Shown: positions 1 to 9,574 of the stretch, in pieces
Position numbering within the stretch: the first letter of the stretch is position 1
How the letters are laid out: every line of letters begins with the position of its first letter
NCBI RefSeq assembly: GCF_947503385.1
Contig: NZ_CANNDO010000002.1
Location: forward strand, 496,001 to 560,000
Direction of reading: 5' to 3'
Length of the DNA: 64,000 nucleotides
Origin: an uncultured Tateyamaria sp.
GTDB lineage: Bacteria > Pseudomonadota > Alphaproteobacteria > Rhodobacterales > Rhodobacteraceae
Notes under the pieces: generated by a model
What the model was told of the DNA's origin: nothing
The model's input: only the letters and a program-made list of their open reading frames with translations
Databases searched by the model: none
Translations under genes and position numbers: made by a program

Positions 1-278
1 TCGGTCGCCAGCGTCTGCCACAGCGCGTTTGCCTCGACCATAATCGGCAACTCATCGGGATCACGCCCCTGTTGCCGGATCCAGCCCCAGTTGCGGCTGG
101 ACTGTTCGCCAGCGATGCGCCCCTTTTCCAGCAGCACAACCCGCAGACCGTCCCGTGCCAGAAACAAAGCGGTGGTCACACCAATGACGCCCCCGCCAAT
201 GACAACGACATCCGCCTGCGCAGGCGCAGGACCGGGCCATGTGATGGGTGATTGCGCGGAAATCGGAAATCCGGTCAC
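1..278 (-). CDS. FAD-dependent oxidoreductase, DadA-like (N-terminal part only)
   Basis: This is the first ~92 codons of a flavoprotein whose remainder lies beyond the window edge. A dinucleotide-binding motif (VVVIGGGVIG) begins about 24 residues in, followed by a beta-strand ending in LLEKG, as in D-amino-acid dehydrogenase / glycine oxidase-type enzymes. The stretch RNWGWIRQQGRD is typical of a DadA-like group common in Rhodobacteraceae. The proposed GTG start lies 60 nt after the argE-like stop on the same strand; no strong ribosome site is visible, so the start is uncertain. Substrate is unknown. The neighbouring deacetylase and peptide transporter suggest amino-acid catabolism (inference). 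Confidence 0.75.
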   Translation of the reverse strand, partial: MTGFPISAQSPITWPGPAPAQADVVVIGGGVIGVTTALFLARDGLRVVLLEKGRIAGEQSSRNWGWIRQQGRDPDELPIMVEANALWQTLAT

Positions 279-338
279 CGGAGCACCGCAGGCGTTCTGG
301 CCACAGCCGGGCCGGTATCCCGACGGGTCGGCGCGCGC

Positions 339-1493
339 TCAGCCAAGTTGCTGTAACAGGTCACGCATAAAGGCGTGACCCGCCTCGAACTGGGCGATGG
401 TGATGAATTCATTGGGTTGATGCGCCTGCGCGATATCGCCGGGGCCGCACACCACCGCCGAATAGCCCGCCGCCTGAAACTGCCCCGCTTCTGTGCCGTA
501 GCTCACCACATGAGTGCCGTTGTCCCCGGTGATGCGCCGCACCAGCGTTTCTGCTGCGCCGTCTTCCTCGGGAACCAGCGGGGGCACGTCAAACCGCATC
601 TTAATGTCCACGCCTGTGTCGGGATGGATGGCCTGCATCCCCTGCTCGATCTCCGCCACATGGGCCAGATACGCCTCCTTGAGGGCCACAGTGTCGTCGC
701 CGGGCACTGCACGAAAATCCATGGAGAACGTACAATCCTTGGCGGTGATGTTATGTGCGGTGCCCCCCGACACCTGCCCCACGTGCCAAGTGGTAAAGGG
801 TGGATCGAACATCGCGGCCAGCGCAGACGGTTTGGCCGCCGCATTCTCCGCGTTGCGGTGGTTGGCAAAGTCGATGATCCTTGCCCCCTCGAGGATCGCG
901 CTGACCCCCTGCGGCAGAAGTGACGAATGCACCTCGAACCCTTTCACGTGGGTGTCGAACCCCTGCCCGCCTTTGTGCCCTGTCACCGCGCGCATCATCG
1001 ACGGCTCACCGACGATGACCGGACCACCCTTGGGCACAACACCCTGCATCGCGTCGATCATCGGCGGCGCGCCAAGGCAGCCGATCTCTTCGTCATAGCT
1101 GAGCGCCAATTGGCAGGGTTTGCCCGCGTGGTGCGCTTCGACCAGCGTCCAGATTGCCAGCGCATCAAACCCTTTCATATCGCAGGTGCCGCGCCCGAAA
1201 TACTTGCCGTCGCGCGCCACCACGTCAAACGGGTCCGTATCCCACGCCTGCCCATCGACCGGCACCACATCCGTGTGACCGGACAGGACCACCGCCCCTT
1301 CGACCTCAGGGCCCACATGCGCAAACAGCGCCGCCTTGTCGCCATCGGGATGGTAATGGCGGTGGCAGGTGATGCCGTGGCCATTCAGATACTCTTCCAC
1401 CCAGTTGATAAGCGGCAGGTTGGTGTCACGGCTGACCGTGGGAAAGCGGATGAGTTTGGTCATCAGCTGCACGGGGGACAAACGTGTGGTCAA
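339..1493 (-). CDS. argE: M20 metallopeptidase, acetylornithine deacetylase (ArgE) family
   Basis: A zinc amidohydrolase of about 384 residues, the usual ArgE length, expected to remove the acetyl group from N-acetylornithine or a related N-acyl amino acid in the cytoplasm. Visible metal-site motifs are SGHTDVVP near residue 75, GTCDMKG, the catalytic acidic pair in DEEIGCLG, and a C-terminal histidine in HQPNEF. I chose the TTG start at 1493, which overlaps the stop of the upstream VOC gene, because it gives the family N-terminus (TTRLSPVQLMTKLIRFPTVSRD region); a longer frame upstream has no support. Because it sits next to a DadA-like enzyme and a peptide transporter, a catabolic deacylase role is as likely as arginine biosynthesis. 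Confidence 0.85.
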   Translation of the reverse strand: MTTRLSPVQLMTKLIRFPTVSRDTNLPLINWVEEYLNGHGITCHRHYHPDGDKAALFAHVGPEVEGAVVLSGHTDVVPVDGQAWDTDPFDVVARDGKYFGRGTCDMKGFDALAIWTLVEAHHAGKPCQLALSYDEEIGCLGAPPMIDAMQGVVPKGGPVIVGEPSMMRAVTGHKGGQGFDTHVKGFEVHSSLLPQGVSAILEGARIIDFANHRNAENAAAKPSALAAMFDPPFTTWHVGQVSGGTAHNITAKDCTFSMDFRAVPGDDTVALKEAYLAHVAEIEQGMQAIHPDTGVDIKMRFDVPPLVPEEDGAAETLVRRITGDNGTHVVSYGTEAGQFQAAGYSAVVCGPGDIAQAHQPNEFITIAQFEAGHAFMRDLLQQLG

Positions 1494-1858
1494 ATGGCCT
1501 CTCCGAGGACGAGCGGCGTGCAATCGTCGTCCGCGCGGTGAAATTCCGGCGGGCCGCAATCCTGATTGAACGGGGCGCGCACATGGCGGTCTGGCAATAT
1601 GTCCACTTTGGGTTTCAGCACCGGATAAAGTTCATGTTCTCCGTCGAAGCCGATGCAGAACGATCCTTTGCGTTCGGGATGGGTCAGGCCAGCATGGTCC
1701 GACGCTTCAACCAGATGGATCGCAGCATCGTCCCGCTGCAAAACCGCGGAATTGTCCGCGCGAATTTCAACCTCAAAGCCCAGACTGTCCCGATAGAAAC
1801 CCGCCTGCGCCTCCGGCGACGCAGACGGCTCAAAAGGCGTGATCCGGGTCAGGCGCAT
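1490..1858 (-). CDS. VOC (glyoxalase/bleomycin-resistance fold) protein
   Basis: A 122-residue protein with one vicinal-oxygen-chelate-like domain. The pattern of an N-terminal RITPFEPS strand, FYRDSLGFEVEIRAD, then an acidic strand with AAIHLVEASD matches the first beta-alpha-beta-beta module. The second half is less typical, so metal ligands cannot be assigned with certainty. Its last codons overlap the start of the deacetylase gene and it begins 5 nt after the stop of the ABC ATPase gene, so it belongs to the same transcript. Substrate unknown. Confidence 0.7.
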   Translation of the reverse strand: MRLTRITPFEPSASPEAQAGFYRDSLGFEVEIRADNSAVLQRDDAAIHLVEASDHAGLTHPERKGSFCIGFDGEHELYPVLKPKVDILPDRHVRAPFNQDCGPPEFHRADDDCTPLVLGEAI

Positions 1859-1863
1859 TCCGA

Positions 1864-3696
1864 TCAGTAGCCGCTGTCGGTTGTCAGAACGAAATGACCG
1901 GGTTCGACCTCGTTGTATTCGGACGGGGCCGCCACATAATCTACTGGATGAATAGGCGACGGGATCGGCTTGAAGTTAAGGTCTTTTTCCGATTTTCGCT
2001 GACGTGGATCAGCGATCGGCACCGCCTTCATCAGCGCTTGGGTATAGGGGTGCTGCGGATTTTCGAACACGCGGGCGCGCGGGCCCATTTCCACGATACG
2101 GCCCAGATACATCACACCGACATGGTGGCTGACACGTTCCACCACGGCCATGTCGTGACTGATAAAGAGATAGCTCACGCCCAGTTCGGCCTGCAATTCC
2201 ATCATCAGGTTCAGGACCTGCGCCTGCACCGACACATCCAGTGCCGACACAGCTTCGTCCGCGATGATCAGCTTGGGCTCCAACGCAAGCGCCCGGGCGA
2301 TGGCCACCCGCTGGCGTTGCCCGCCCGAAAGCTCGTGCGGGAAGCGGCGCATGAAACTGCGCGGCAATTCCACCCGGTCAAACAGCATCTCCACCCGTTT
2401 TTGCACGTCGCCCCCGGTGAGCGTGCCGAAATTGTGGATCGGTTCGGCCACCTGATCCGCCAGTTGCATCTGCGGGTTGAGCGAGGCGAACGGGTCCTGA
2501 AAGATCATCTGCATATCGCGGCGCGCATCGCGCAATTCACGGTCGTTCAGCGCCATGATGTCTTTGCCGTCAAGGATGATGTGCCCCGCCTCCGGCTCCA
2601 CCAGCCGCAGGATGGACCGACCCGCCGACGACTTGCCACAGCCGCTTTCGCCCACAAGGCTGAGGGTCTGGCCCTTGTTGATGGTAAACGACACGTCCTC
2701 GACCGCGTGCACATTCGCAACAAGCCGCCGGAAAAAGCCGCCTTTGACCGCAAAGCGCGTGGTCAGCCCGCGCACTTCGAGAAGGGTTTGGTCCGTGCCG
2801 GGGATCGGCGCGATTTCGGCCTGATCCCGGCCCAGCAGTTTCATCGGTTCGGGCGCGGCTTTGCCACGCATCTCGCCCAGCTTGGGCACGGCGGCCAGCA
2901 GGGCCTGCGTGTATGGATGCTGCGGGTTCTCAAAGATTTCTTCGACCGTGCCTTCTTCGACTTTGTTGCCACGGAACATGACCACAACGCGGTCGGCCAT
3001 CTGGGCCACCACCGCCATGTCGTGGGTGATGAACATCACGGCCGTCCCCGTCTCGCGTTTCAACCGGTCGATCAGGGCGAGGATTTCGGCTTGAATGGTC
3101 ACATCCAGCGCCGTTGTCGGTTCGTCCGCGATCAGCAGACGTGGCTCGCAGGCCAATGCCATGGCGATCACCACACGCTGGCGCATCCCGCCGGACAATT
3201 CGTGCGGGAACTGGCGCAAGCGGCGCTCCGGCTCGGGGATGCGGACCTGACGCAGCAATTCCAGCGCGCGGGCTTCGGCCTGTGACTTGGACATGCCTTT
3301 GTGCAAGCGCAGCCCTTCGGTCAGTTGCCGGCCCACGGTGAACACCGGGTTCAGCGCCGTCATCGGCTCCTGAAAGATCATGCCGATCTCGTTGCCGCGG
3401 ATCGTGCGCATCAAATCCTGTTCGGTTGCAGCCAGATCGACCGCATCCGCGTCCTTGCGGTCAAAGATCAGGCTGCCGCCCGCAATCGTGCCGCCCCCGA
3501 ACTCCACCAGTCGCATCAGCGACAGTGATGACACGGATTTGCCCGACCCGGATTCGCCGACAACACAGACCGTTTCCCCCGGATTAACCGAGAACGAAAC
3601 GTCCTCGACCCCGACCACCGTGCCGTCCTTGGTTTCAAATTCGACGCGCAACGACTTGATGTCAGCAATCGGCGTCGGTCCCTGTTGGTCCAGCAT
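1864..3696 (-). CDS. Dipeptide/oligopeptide ABC transporter, two ATPase domains fused
   Basis: A 610-residue protein carrying two complete ABC nucleotide-binding domains in one chain (DppD-DppF fusion, as in GsiA). The first Walker A (GESGSGKS) is at residues 47-54 with signature LSGGMRQRV; the second has GESGCGKS and LSGGQRQRV. Each half ends with the peptide-transporter C-terminal module ([10 protein letters not shown]). It energises import together with the binding protein and permeases encoded divergently from 3982 on. The ATG at 3696 was chosen because a GGAGAG site precedes it by about 5 nt and the family N-terminus starts there; the open frame extends 24 codons further without support. 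Confidence 0.92.
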   Translation of the reverse strand: MLDQQGPTPIADIKSLRVEFETKDGTVVGVEDVSFSVNPGETVCVVGESGSGKSVSSLSLMRLVEFGGGTIAGGSLIFDRKDADAVDLAATEQDLMRTIRGNEIGMIFQEPMTALNPVFTVGRQLTEGLRLHKGMSKSQAEARALELLRQVRIPEPERRLRQFPHELSGGMRQRVVIAMALACEPRLLIADEPTTALDVTIQAEILALIDRLKRETGTAVMFITHDMAVVAQMADRVVVMFRGNKVEEGTVEEIFENPQHPYTQALLAAVPKLGEMRGKAAPEPMKLLGRDQAEIAPIPGTDQTLLEVRGLTTRFAVKGGFFRRLVANVHAVEDVSFTINKGQTLSLVGESGCGKSSAGRSILRLVEPEAGHIILDGKDIMALNDRELRDARRDMQMIFQDPFASLNPQMQLADQVAEPIHNFGTLTGGDVQKRVEMLFDRVELPRSFMRRFPHELSGGQRQRVAIARALALEPKLIIADEAVSALDVSVQAQVLNLMMELQAELGVSYLFISHDMAVVERVSHHVGVMYLGRIVEMGPRARVFENPQHPYTQALMKAVPIADPRQRKSEKDLNFKPIPSPIHPVDYVAAPSEYNEVEPGHFVLTTDSGY

Positions 3697-3981
3697 GGCG
3701 CTCTCCGGTTGTGCCCGCACGGCGAGATTGGGCGAAGGGACAGGCACTGTCAAACCCGCAGGGTGCAAATCGCGCGGTGAACGCCACGCAAGGCTTGCAA
3801 TTTCGGCAGGTTCTGTTTCGATATCGGTGTGCGGTAAGGGGGCAATGCGTAAAAACTACGGCGAAACCGTAGGTTACGTTACATAATCGCTTTAATCCCC
3901 CTTGTCTCGTGAAATGCGCGGCGGCCAACGCGGCGCGGCTATGATGTGCAGGTGCGCCTGCCGTCCAACAAGGAGTTAAAC
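3697..3981. promoter_or_regulatory. Divergent control region with an inverted repeat
   Basis: This 285-nt gap separates the ABC ATPase gene (minus) from the binding-protein gene (plus), so it must hold both promoters. The clearest structure is the inverted repeat CTACGG-N5-CCGTAG at 3856-3872, extended by AA/TT on its flanks with one bulged base. It is a candidate operator for a regulator of peptide uptake. No regulator gene is adjacent. Exact -35/-10 boxes cannot be called with confidence. Confidence 0.45.
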
Positions 3982-5685
3982 ATGACACTGAAATCCCTTT
4001 TGATGGGTGCTGTGGCCTCGGCTGCGCTCGCGCCTGCCGCATTCGCCGAACGTGGCGCGGACGGCGAAGTGAGCATCATCTATTGGCAAGCGCCGTCGAT
4101 CCTGAACCCATTCCTGTCCGGCGGGACCAAGGACGTGGAATCCGCCTCTCTGGTGCTGGAACCGCTTGCCCGCTATGACGAAACTGGCGCCCTGACGCCG
4201 TTCCTTGCCGAAGATATCCCCACCGTGGGCAATGGCGGCGTGAGCGAAGACCTCACGACAATCACATGGAAGATCAAGCCCGGCCTGCTGTGGTCCGACG
4301 GCACGCCTGTGACCTCCGCCGACGTGAAATTCACCGCTGAATACTGTATGCACCCCGAAGGCGGCTGTGCGCAGTTGGCGTTCTTTGACGGCGTGGAAAA
4401 CGTGGAAACACCCGACGATCTGACGGTCAAGGTGACGTTCAACCAGCCCAAGCCCAATCCCTATGGCCCGTTTGTCGGCGGTCAATCGCCGATCATCCAA
4501 GCCGCGCAATTCGCAGATTGCCTTGGCGCCAAAGCGCCGGAATGCACCGAAGCGAACTTTAACCCCATTGGCACCGGCCCCTTCGTCGTTGACGAATTCC
4601 GCCCCAATGACACGATCCAGTATTCGGCGAACACGAACTACCGCGACCCCAGCAAGCCCGCCTTTGCCAAGGTGAATTTCAAAGGCGGTGGCGACGCGCT
4701 GGCCGCTGGTCGCGCCGTGCTTGAAACAGGCGAGTTCGACTATGCCTGGAACCTGCAACTGGCCCCCGACGTCATTGCCAACCTCGAAGAAGGCGGCAAG
4801 GGCAAAGCCATCGCAGGCTTTGGCCCGTTGGTTGAACGTCTTGAGATGAACATGACCGATCCGTCGCCCGACCTGCCCGAAGGCGAGCGTGCAACGGTGG
4901 CCCATCCGCACCCGTTCCTGAGCGATCCGGCGGTGCGTGCAGCCCTGTCCATGGCTATCGACCGTCCGCTTCTGGTCGAGATCGGCTATGGCAAGGCGGG
5001 CAAGCCCACCTGTGACCTCGTTCCGGTGCCGGACAACTATTCGGCGGGCAACACCCACTGCTTTGAGCAGGACATCGAAGGCGCCAAAGCGATGCTGGAT
5101 GAGGCCGGTTGGGTCGACAGCAATGGCAACGGCACCCGCGACAAGGACGGTGTGGAACTGAGCATCCTGTACCAAACCTCGACCAATGCGGTCCGTCAGG
5201 ACTTCCAAGCGCTGATCAAGGAATGGTGGAGCGAAATCGGTGTTGAAACCGAGCTGCGCAACCTCGACGCATCGGTGTTCTTTGGCGGCGACCCCGGCTC
5301 GCCCGACACGTTCCAGAAGTTCTATGCGGACGTGGAGATGTACGCCAACACCTTTAACGGCACCGACCCCCAGCAATATCTGGCGGCCTACCGTTGCGGC
5401 AACGAACCCAAGCCTGACAGCCAGTGGCAGGGGGAGAACATCAACCGCTTCTGCGACCCGGCATATGACGAGCTGATCGACGAACTGGCCCGCACCGGCG
5501 ACATCGCCAAGCGCGGCGAGATTGCCATCAAGATGAACAACATGCTGACCAAAGACACCAACACCATCGTGCCGCTTGTGCACCGTGGCCGTGTGTCAGC
5601 ACATGCAAGTTCGCTGGGGGGCGTGATCCTGAACGTCTGGGACAGCGAGCTGTGGAACGTGGCCGACTGGCACCGCGTGAAGTAA
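3982..5685 (+). CDS. Peptide ABC transporter substrate-binding protein (SBP_bac_5 family)
   Basis: A 567-residue periplasmic binding protein with a Sec signal peptide (residues 1-22, cleavage after AFA). The family motif region (WKIKPGLLWSDGTPVTSADV) lies at about 95-115, and WNVADWHR near the end matches the family C-terminus. The start is fixed by AAGGAG 7 nt before the ATG; an upstream in-frame ATG lacks this. It captures peptides or a related ligand and delivers them to the permeases that follow. A strong hairpin just after its stop probably raises its expression relative to the permeases. Confidence 0.93.
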   Translation: MTLKSLLMGAVASAALAPAAFAERGADGEVSIIYWQAPSILNPFLSGGTKDVESASLVLEPLARYDETGALTPFLAEDIPTVGNGGVSEDLTTITWKIKPGLLWSDGTPVTSADVKFTAEYCMHPEGGCAQLAFFDGVENVETPDDLTVKVTFNQPKPNPYGPFVGGQSPIIQAAQFADCLGAKAPECTEANFNPIGTGPFVVDEFRPNDTIQYSANTNYRDPSKPAFAKVNFKGGGDALAAGRAVLETGEFDYAWNLQLAPDVIANLEEGGKGKAIAGFGPLVERLEMNMTDPSPDLPEGERATVAHPHPFLSDPAVRAALSMAIDRPLLVEIGYGKAGKPTCDLVPVPDNYSAGNTHCFEQDIEGAKAMLDEAGWVDSNGNGTRDKDGVELSILYQTSTNAVRQDFQALIKEWWSEIGVETELRNLDASVFFGGDPGSPDTFQKFYADVEMYANTFNGTDPQQYLAAYRCGNEPKPDSQWQGENINRFCDPAYDELIDELARTGDIAKRGEIAIKMNNMLTKDTNTIVPLVHRGRVSAHASSLGGVILNVWDSELWNVADWHRVK

Positions 5686-5693
5686 TCGCGACA

Positions 5694-5718
5694 AGGGTGG
5701 GCGTTTTGCGCCCACCCT
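5694..5718 (+). terminator. Hairpin between binding-protein and permease genes
   Basis: A 10-bp stem (AGGGTGGGCG / CGCCCACCCT) with a 5-nt loop lies 8 nt after the binding-protein stop codon. There is no U-run, so it is more likely a 3'-end stabilising or partial-termination structure, as is common between a binding protein and its permeases, than a full terminator. Confidence 0.6.
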
Positions 5719-5758
5719 ATTCCAACGACAAAAAGACCCCGACAAGAGGCTTTGCGTT

Positions 5759-6766
5759 ATGCTGACCTTCACGATCCGCAGATTGTTCCTGTCGATCCCG
5801 ACGCTGATGTTCATCAGCCTCGTCATCTTCATGCTGCTGCAACTTGCACCCGGCGATCCGATGGCGCAGGTGCCCCTGACTGTCCCGCCAGAGGTCAAGG
5901 AGAAGATGCGCGAGGCGCTTGGCCTTGGGCAGCCGCCCCTGATCCAGTATTGGAAGTGGATGGTCCAGTTCTTCTGGATCGAACCGCAGGTGCTGATTGA
6001 CCATTGGTTCGGCACATCGTTTTCCGCCGATGCACAGCGCGTGATCTCGTGGCAGACCCGCAGCCCGGTGATGGACATCGTGGTCCAGCGCATTCCGCAG
6101 ACCCTGTGGGTTGTCGGCCTGAGTTATATCGTCGGCATCGCCATCGCGCTGCCCATCGGCATCTATTCGGCCTACAAGCAATATTCCGTCTTCGACCAGT
6201 CCGGCACGTTCATCACGATGATCGGCTTTTCGATCCCGCCCTTTTTCACCGGTCCGCTTCTGATCGTGATCTTTTCGGTTCAACTGGGCTGGTTCCCTTC
6301 GATCTATGACACCACGCACGTGGTCACGGATTGGGCCAGCTTCAAAGTGCAGTTCAACCAGATGATCATGCCGGTGATGGTGCTGGCGCTGCAAACAACG
6401 GCGCAGATCAGCCGCTACATGCGGTCATCCATGCTCGACAATCTTGGGCAGGACTATGTGCGCACCGCCCGCGCCAAGGGTCTGCGCGAGGGCGTCGTGG
6501 TCATGGTCCACGTCCTGCGCAATTCGATGATCCCGGTCATCACCGTGATTGCCTTGGGCATCCCGTCGATCTTTGGCGGCGCGATCATCACCGAAAATGT
6601 GTTCAAGGTGAACGGGATCGGGCAGTTGCTCATCACTGCGCTCTTCGCGAATGACATCCCGATGGTGATGACGCTGACGTTCATTTTTGCGATCCTGATC
6701 GTGCTTTTTAACCTGATTGCCGACGTGCTTTACGGCGTGCTCGACCCGAGGATCCGCTATGACTGA
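5759..6766 (+). CDS. Peptide ABC transporter permease, DppB type
   Basis: A 335-residue inner-membrane permease with an N-terminal transmembrane segment followed by the APGDP motif typical of DppB/OppB, several further hydrophobic helices, and the cytoplasmic EAA loop (YVRTARAKGL...) at about residues 233-259 that contacts the ATPase. The C-terminus YGVLDPRIRYD is the family ending. It follows the binding-protein gene by 73 nt and overlaps the next permease start by 8 nt. Confidence 0.93.
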   Translation: MLTFTIRRLFLSIPTLMFISLVIFMLLQLAPGDPMAQVPLTVPPEVKEKMREALGLGQPPLIQYWKWMVQFFWIEPQVLIDHWFGTSFSADAQRVISWQTRSPVMDIVVQRIPQTLWVVGLSYIVGIAIALPIGIYSAYKQYSVFDQSGTFITMIGFSIPPFFTGPLLIVIFSVQLGWFPSIYDTTHVVTDWASFKVQFNQMIMPVMVLALQTTAQISRYMRSSMLDNLGQDYVRTARAKGLREGVVVMVHVLRNSMIPVITVIALGIPSIFGGAIITENVFKVNGIGQLLITALFANDIPMVMTLTFIFAILIVLFNLIADVLYGVLDPRIRYD

Positions 6767-7754
6767 TCAACCGATCCCTGCCGGACCCGATATGGAAATC
6801 GACGCCCTTGCCGCCTTGCAGGACAAGGAGCCGCCACAGGCCCCGCGCAGCCAGTGGAAGGACGTCTGGGACCAGTTCAAACGGCACAAGGGCGCGTTGT
6901 TTGGTGGCGGCTTCCTGATTTTTATCACACTTGCCGTGCTGCTGGGTCCGTTCCTGTGGCAGGTGGATGCGACCAAGATCGACATCCGCAACAAGAACAT
7001 GCGGCCCATCTACGTCGCACTTTGGGACAGCGCGGCGAATGTGGGATGGAACAAGCCGCTGGGCTCGGATCAGCTGGGGCGCGATATCCTCGCACAGCTG
7101 ATTTCGGGCGGCCGCGCTTCGATGGCCGTGGGATGGGCCGCGATGGTGCTGGCGCTGGTGATCGGCACATCCGTGGGTGTGCTGGCGGGCTATTTCCGCA
7201 AGCTGGACTTCTGGCTGATGCGGTTCACCGATCTGGTGCTGTCGCTGCCGATCCTGCCCATCCTGCTGGTGGCCGTGACCCTGTTCCGGCAACCGCTGAA
7301 CAACACGTTTGGGCCTGAGGGCGGCATGTTCGTTCTGATCGTGAGCGTCGTGGGCCTGACCTCGTGGATGCAGACCGCGCGCATTGTGCGCGGCGATATC
7401 CTCGCGCTGAAGGAACGCGAGTTCATCCTCGCCGCCCGCAGCATCGGCACCACACCGGCCAAGATCATCCGACGGCACCTGCTGCCCAACGTGATCTCAC
7501 CCATCATGGTGTCGGCCACGCTGGGTCTTGCCACAGCGATCATCACCGAAAGCGCACTGAGTTTCCTCGGCGTCGGCTTTCCGTCGGACTTTCCGACATG
7601 GGGTAAATTGCTGGCCGATGCCGTGCAACGGATGGAGCAATACCCCGAACGTGTGGTGCTGCCCGGTATCCTGATCTCGCTGACCGTGCTGGGGGTGAAT
7701 TACCTTGGCGACGGGCTGCGCGACGCGCTCGACCCCCGCATCCGCGGGCGCTGA
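6759..7754 (+). CDS. Peptide ABC transporter permease, DppC type
   Basis: A 331-residue partner permease. It has the OppC-type N-terminal region with one helix, a long periplasmic segment containing GSDQLGRD, then five more helices with an EAA loop (FILAARSIGTTPAKI). It ends in DGLRDALDPRIRGR, the family C-terminus. The start at 6759 overlaps the DppB stop, which implies coupled translation. With the binding protein and the fused ATPase it completes one importer. Confidence 0.93.
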   Translation: MTDQPIPAGPDMEIDALAALQDKEPPQAPRSQWKDVWDQFKRHKGALFGGGFLIFITLAVLLGPFLWQVDATKIDIRNKNMRPIYVALWDSAANVGWNKPLGSDQLGRDILAQLISGGRASMAVGWAAMVLALVIGTSVGVLAGYFRKLDFWLMRFTDLVLSLPILPILLVAVTLFRQPLNNTFGPEGGMFVLIVSVVGLTSWMQTARIVRGDILALKEREFILAARSIGTTPAKIIRRHLLPNVISPIMVSATLGLATAIITESALSFLGVGFPSDFPTWGKLLADAVQRMEQYPERVVLPGILISLTVLGVNYLGDGLRDALDPRIRGR

Positions 7755-7768
7755 CAGTTACAGCGCGT

Positions 7769-7796
7769 GGTGCAGGCGGGGGCTTTCGCCTGCACC
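7769..7796 (+). terminator. Terminator-like hairpin after the transporter genes
   Basis: A perfect 10-bp stem (GGTGCAGGCG / CGCCTGCACC) with an 8-nt loop lies 14 nt past the DppC stop. It is followed by a C-rich rather than T-rich stretch, so it would be a weak intrinsic terminator or an RNA 3'-end stabiliser. Confidence 0.5.
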
Positions 7797-7828
7797 AACC
7801 TCCCCCCCCACCCCCGAAAGGAATCCCA

Positions 7829-8278
7829 ATGAAACTGCCCCTGACAGGCACATGCCTGTGCGGGGCGGTACAGGTGACTGTATCCGCTCTGCCCCTTATG
7901 ACCATGGCGTGCCATTGCCGCGATTGCCAAAAGCTGAGCGCCGGTGCGTACACGCTGACCACAATGGTGCCCCGCGACAGCTTTTCCTGCACCGGAGACC
8001 TTGTCCGTGGTGGCCTGCATTCGGACGGACGGGCGCATTACAATTGCGCCTCATGCCTGACCATCGTGTATTCGCAGGTTGGCATCGCCCCGCAACGGGT
8101 CAATGTGCGTACCTCTGTGCTGGATGACGGCGCCGCGTTGGTGCCGTTCATCGAGGTGATGACCGAAGATAAGATGCCGTGGGTCAACGTGCCTGCGATG
8201 CACAGCTTTGCCCGTGCGCCCGCATCGCTGGACGCGCTGCACGCGCTGATGGACGACTATGCCGCTTGGCTGTCCTGA
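7829..8278 (+). CDS. GFA (glutathione-dependent formaldehyde-activating / CENP-V fold) protein
   Basis: A 149-residue zinc protein. The GFA cysteine pattern is clear: GTCLCGAVQV near residues 7-16, then CHCRDC at about 29-34, and a further cysteine in NCASC around residue 73. These cysteines bind zinc in the family; the enzymatic role is unproven for most members. It has AAAGGAA ahead of the ATG. A second GFA gene occurs at 20546-20923 but the two are divergent in sequence. Confidence 0.85.
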   Translation: MKLPLTGTCLCGAVQVTVSALPLMTMACHCRDCQKLSAGAYTLTTMVPRDSFSCTGDLVRGGLHSDGRAHYNCASCLTIVYSQVGIAPQRVNVRTSVLDDGAALVPFIEVMTEDKMPWVNVPAMHSFARAPASLDALHALMDDYAAWLS

Positions 8279-8290
8279 CCGTTCTGCCCG

Positions 8291-9574
8291 CTACTTTTCC
8301 ACGCTTTTGCGCAAGCGGCGCACAAGGCTCCAGACAAGGAACACCACCGGCAGGGTGACAAAAGCCGTCAGCATATTTTTTGACAGGCCCGTCGGTTCTT
8401 CGAGCGGGTAGAGCAGATAGGACGCAAGCGACACGGCATAGTAGCTGATCGCAACCACGGACAAGCCCTCGACCGTGCGCTGCAAGCGCAGTTGCAGGTC
8501 CGACCGTTTGTCCATGCTTTCCAGAAGCGCTTGGTTCTGGGCGGAGCGTTCCACGTCCACACGGGTTCGGAGCAAATTGGCCGCGCGCACACCCCGGCTC
8601 GACATCGCATCGAGACGTTCCTGCGCTGAGCGGACGGTACGCATTGCGGGCTGATAGCGGCGCACCATGAATTCGAGAAACGTCTGGCGTCCCGCGTGCC
8701 GTTCCTCGCGCAGCGCAGAGATGCGTTCGTTCACAATCGCCTCGTAGGCCCAAGTCGCGCCAAAGCGGAACGACGACTGGGCCGACAATGTCTCAAGCTC
8801 GGCCGAGATCGCCAAAAGCGCCTGCAACGTCTCTTCGGCCTTGGACCCTTCTTTCGACATTTCTTCCACCAGCGTCGTCAGGCGCGTGTCAAGCGTGCCA
8901 AGCTGCGCGCCCATACTGCGCACCCGGGCAAACCCCAGCATCGACATGGTCTTGTATGTCTCGATCTCGCACAGACGCTGAACGATGCGCCCCACGCGCC
9001 GTTTGCCCGTCTCCGCCCCCGCGAACACGGCAAACCGCATGTGGCCATTGGTGTCGATGCGAAAATCACCGGCCACCACGGCAGAGCCGTCCAGCACCTC
9101 ACTGACCGCGAGGCTTTCTGGGACGAACCAATCCGCCAGCCGTTTCTCTATCTCCTTGGAAGGCGGCATGTCCTCGACCCGCAGCAGAATGGACGTGACC
9201 CGTTGGCCGGGTGCGGTCTCAAGCCAGTCCTGCGGAAACGGGTCAAAGGCCGCCGCTTCAAACGGGCGGTCCGCCACACCTTCGGTAAAGATCGTGTAGG
9301 TCACGAATTCGGTGTGCTGTTCCCATTTCAGCCAGTGCCTGCCGATCTGCCCGTAGTAATGCGTGGCACCCGGTTGCGGATGCGGCACACCGTGGCGGTC
9401 CAGAAGATCGTGCAAATGCGCGAGATCCTTGGTGCGGTCCCGGTTCGCCGCCATCTCAGGCTGCTTGAACGCGACATATATCGCCGCCGAGGGTGCCCGC
9501 ATCGACGGAAACGGGCGGGCGTGCAACTCATTGGCCAGACGGTAGCGCAATGGGTGGTCTTCAATCGGGGCCAT
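8291..9574 (-). CDS. DUF3422 family protein
   Basis: A 427-residue protein recognised by its conserved N-terminus (HPLRYRLANELHARPFP), matching the DUF3422 family, which is widespread in proteobacteria and has no established function. The centre is predicted helical and rich in E, R and L (SAQSSFRFGATWAYEAI). Two hydrophobic segments close to the C-terminus, at about 375-390 and 402-420, suggest anchoring in the inner membrane with a large cytoplasmic part. It is convergent with the GFA gene (12-nt gap) and appears to be transcribed alone. Confidence 0.85.
   Translation of the reverse strand: MAPIEDHPLRYRLANELHARPFPSMRAPSAAIYVAFKQPEMAANRDRTKDLAHLHDLLDRHGVPHPQPGATHYYGQIGRHWLKWEQHTEFVTYTIFTEGVADRPFEAAAFDPFPQDWLETAPGQRVTSILLRVEDMPPSKEIEKRLADWFVPESLAVSEVLDGSAVVAGDFRIDTNGHMRFAVFAGAETGKRRVGRIVQRLCEIETYKTMSMLGFARVRSMGAQLGTLDTRLTTLVEEMSKEGSKAEETLQALLAISAELETLSAQSSFRFGATWAYEAIVNERISALREERHAGRQTFLEFMVRRYQPAMRTVRSAQERLDAMSSRGVRAANLLRTRVDVERSAQNQALLESMDKRSDLQLRLQRTVEGLSVVAISYYAVSLASYLLYPLEEPTGLSKNMLTAFVTLPVVFLVWSLVRRLRKSVEK

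Noticed and set aside
1894-3285. A 463-codon open frame on the plus strand opposite the ABC ATPase
   Set aside because: Antisense to both ATPase domains; no motif; histidine/arginine-rich composition expected from reverse-strand reading.
3976-5583. A 535-codon open frame on the minus strand opposite the peptide-binding protein
   Set aside because: The plus strand encodes a full binding protein with signal peptide and ribosome site; the antisense frame lacks both.
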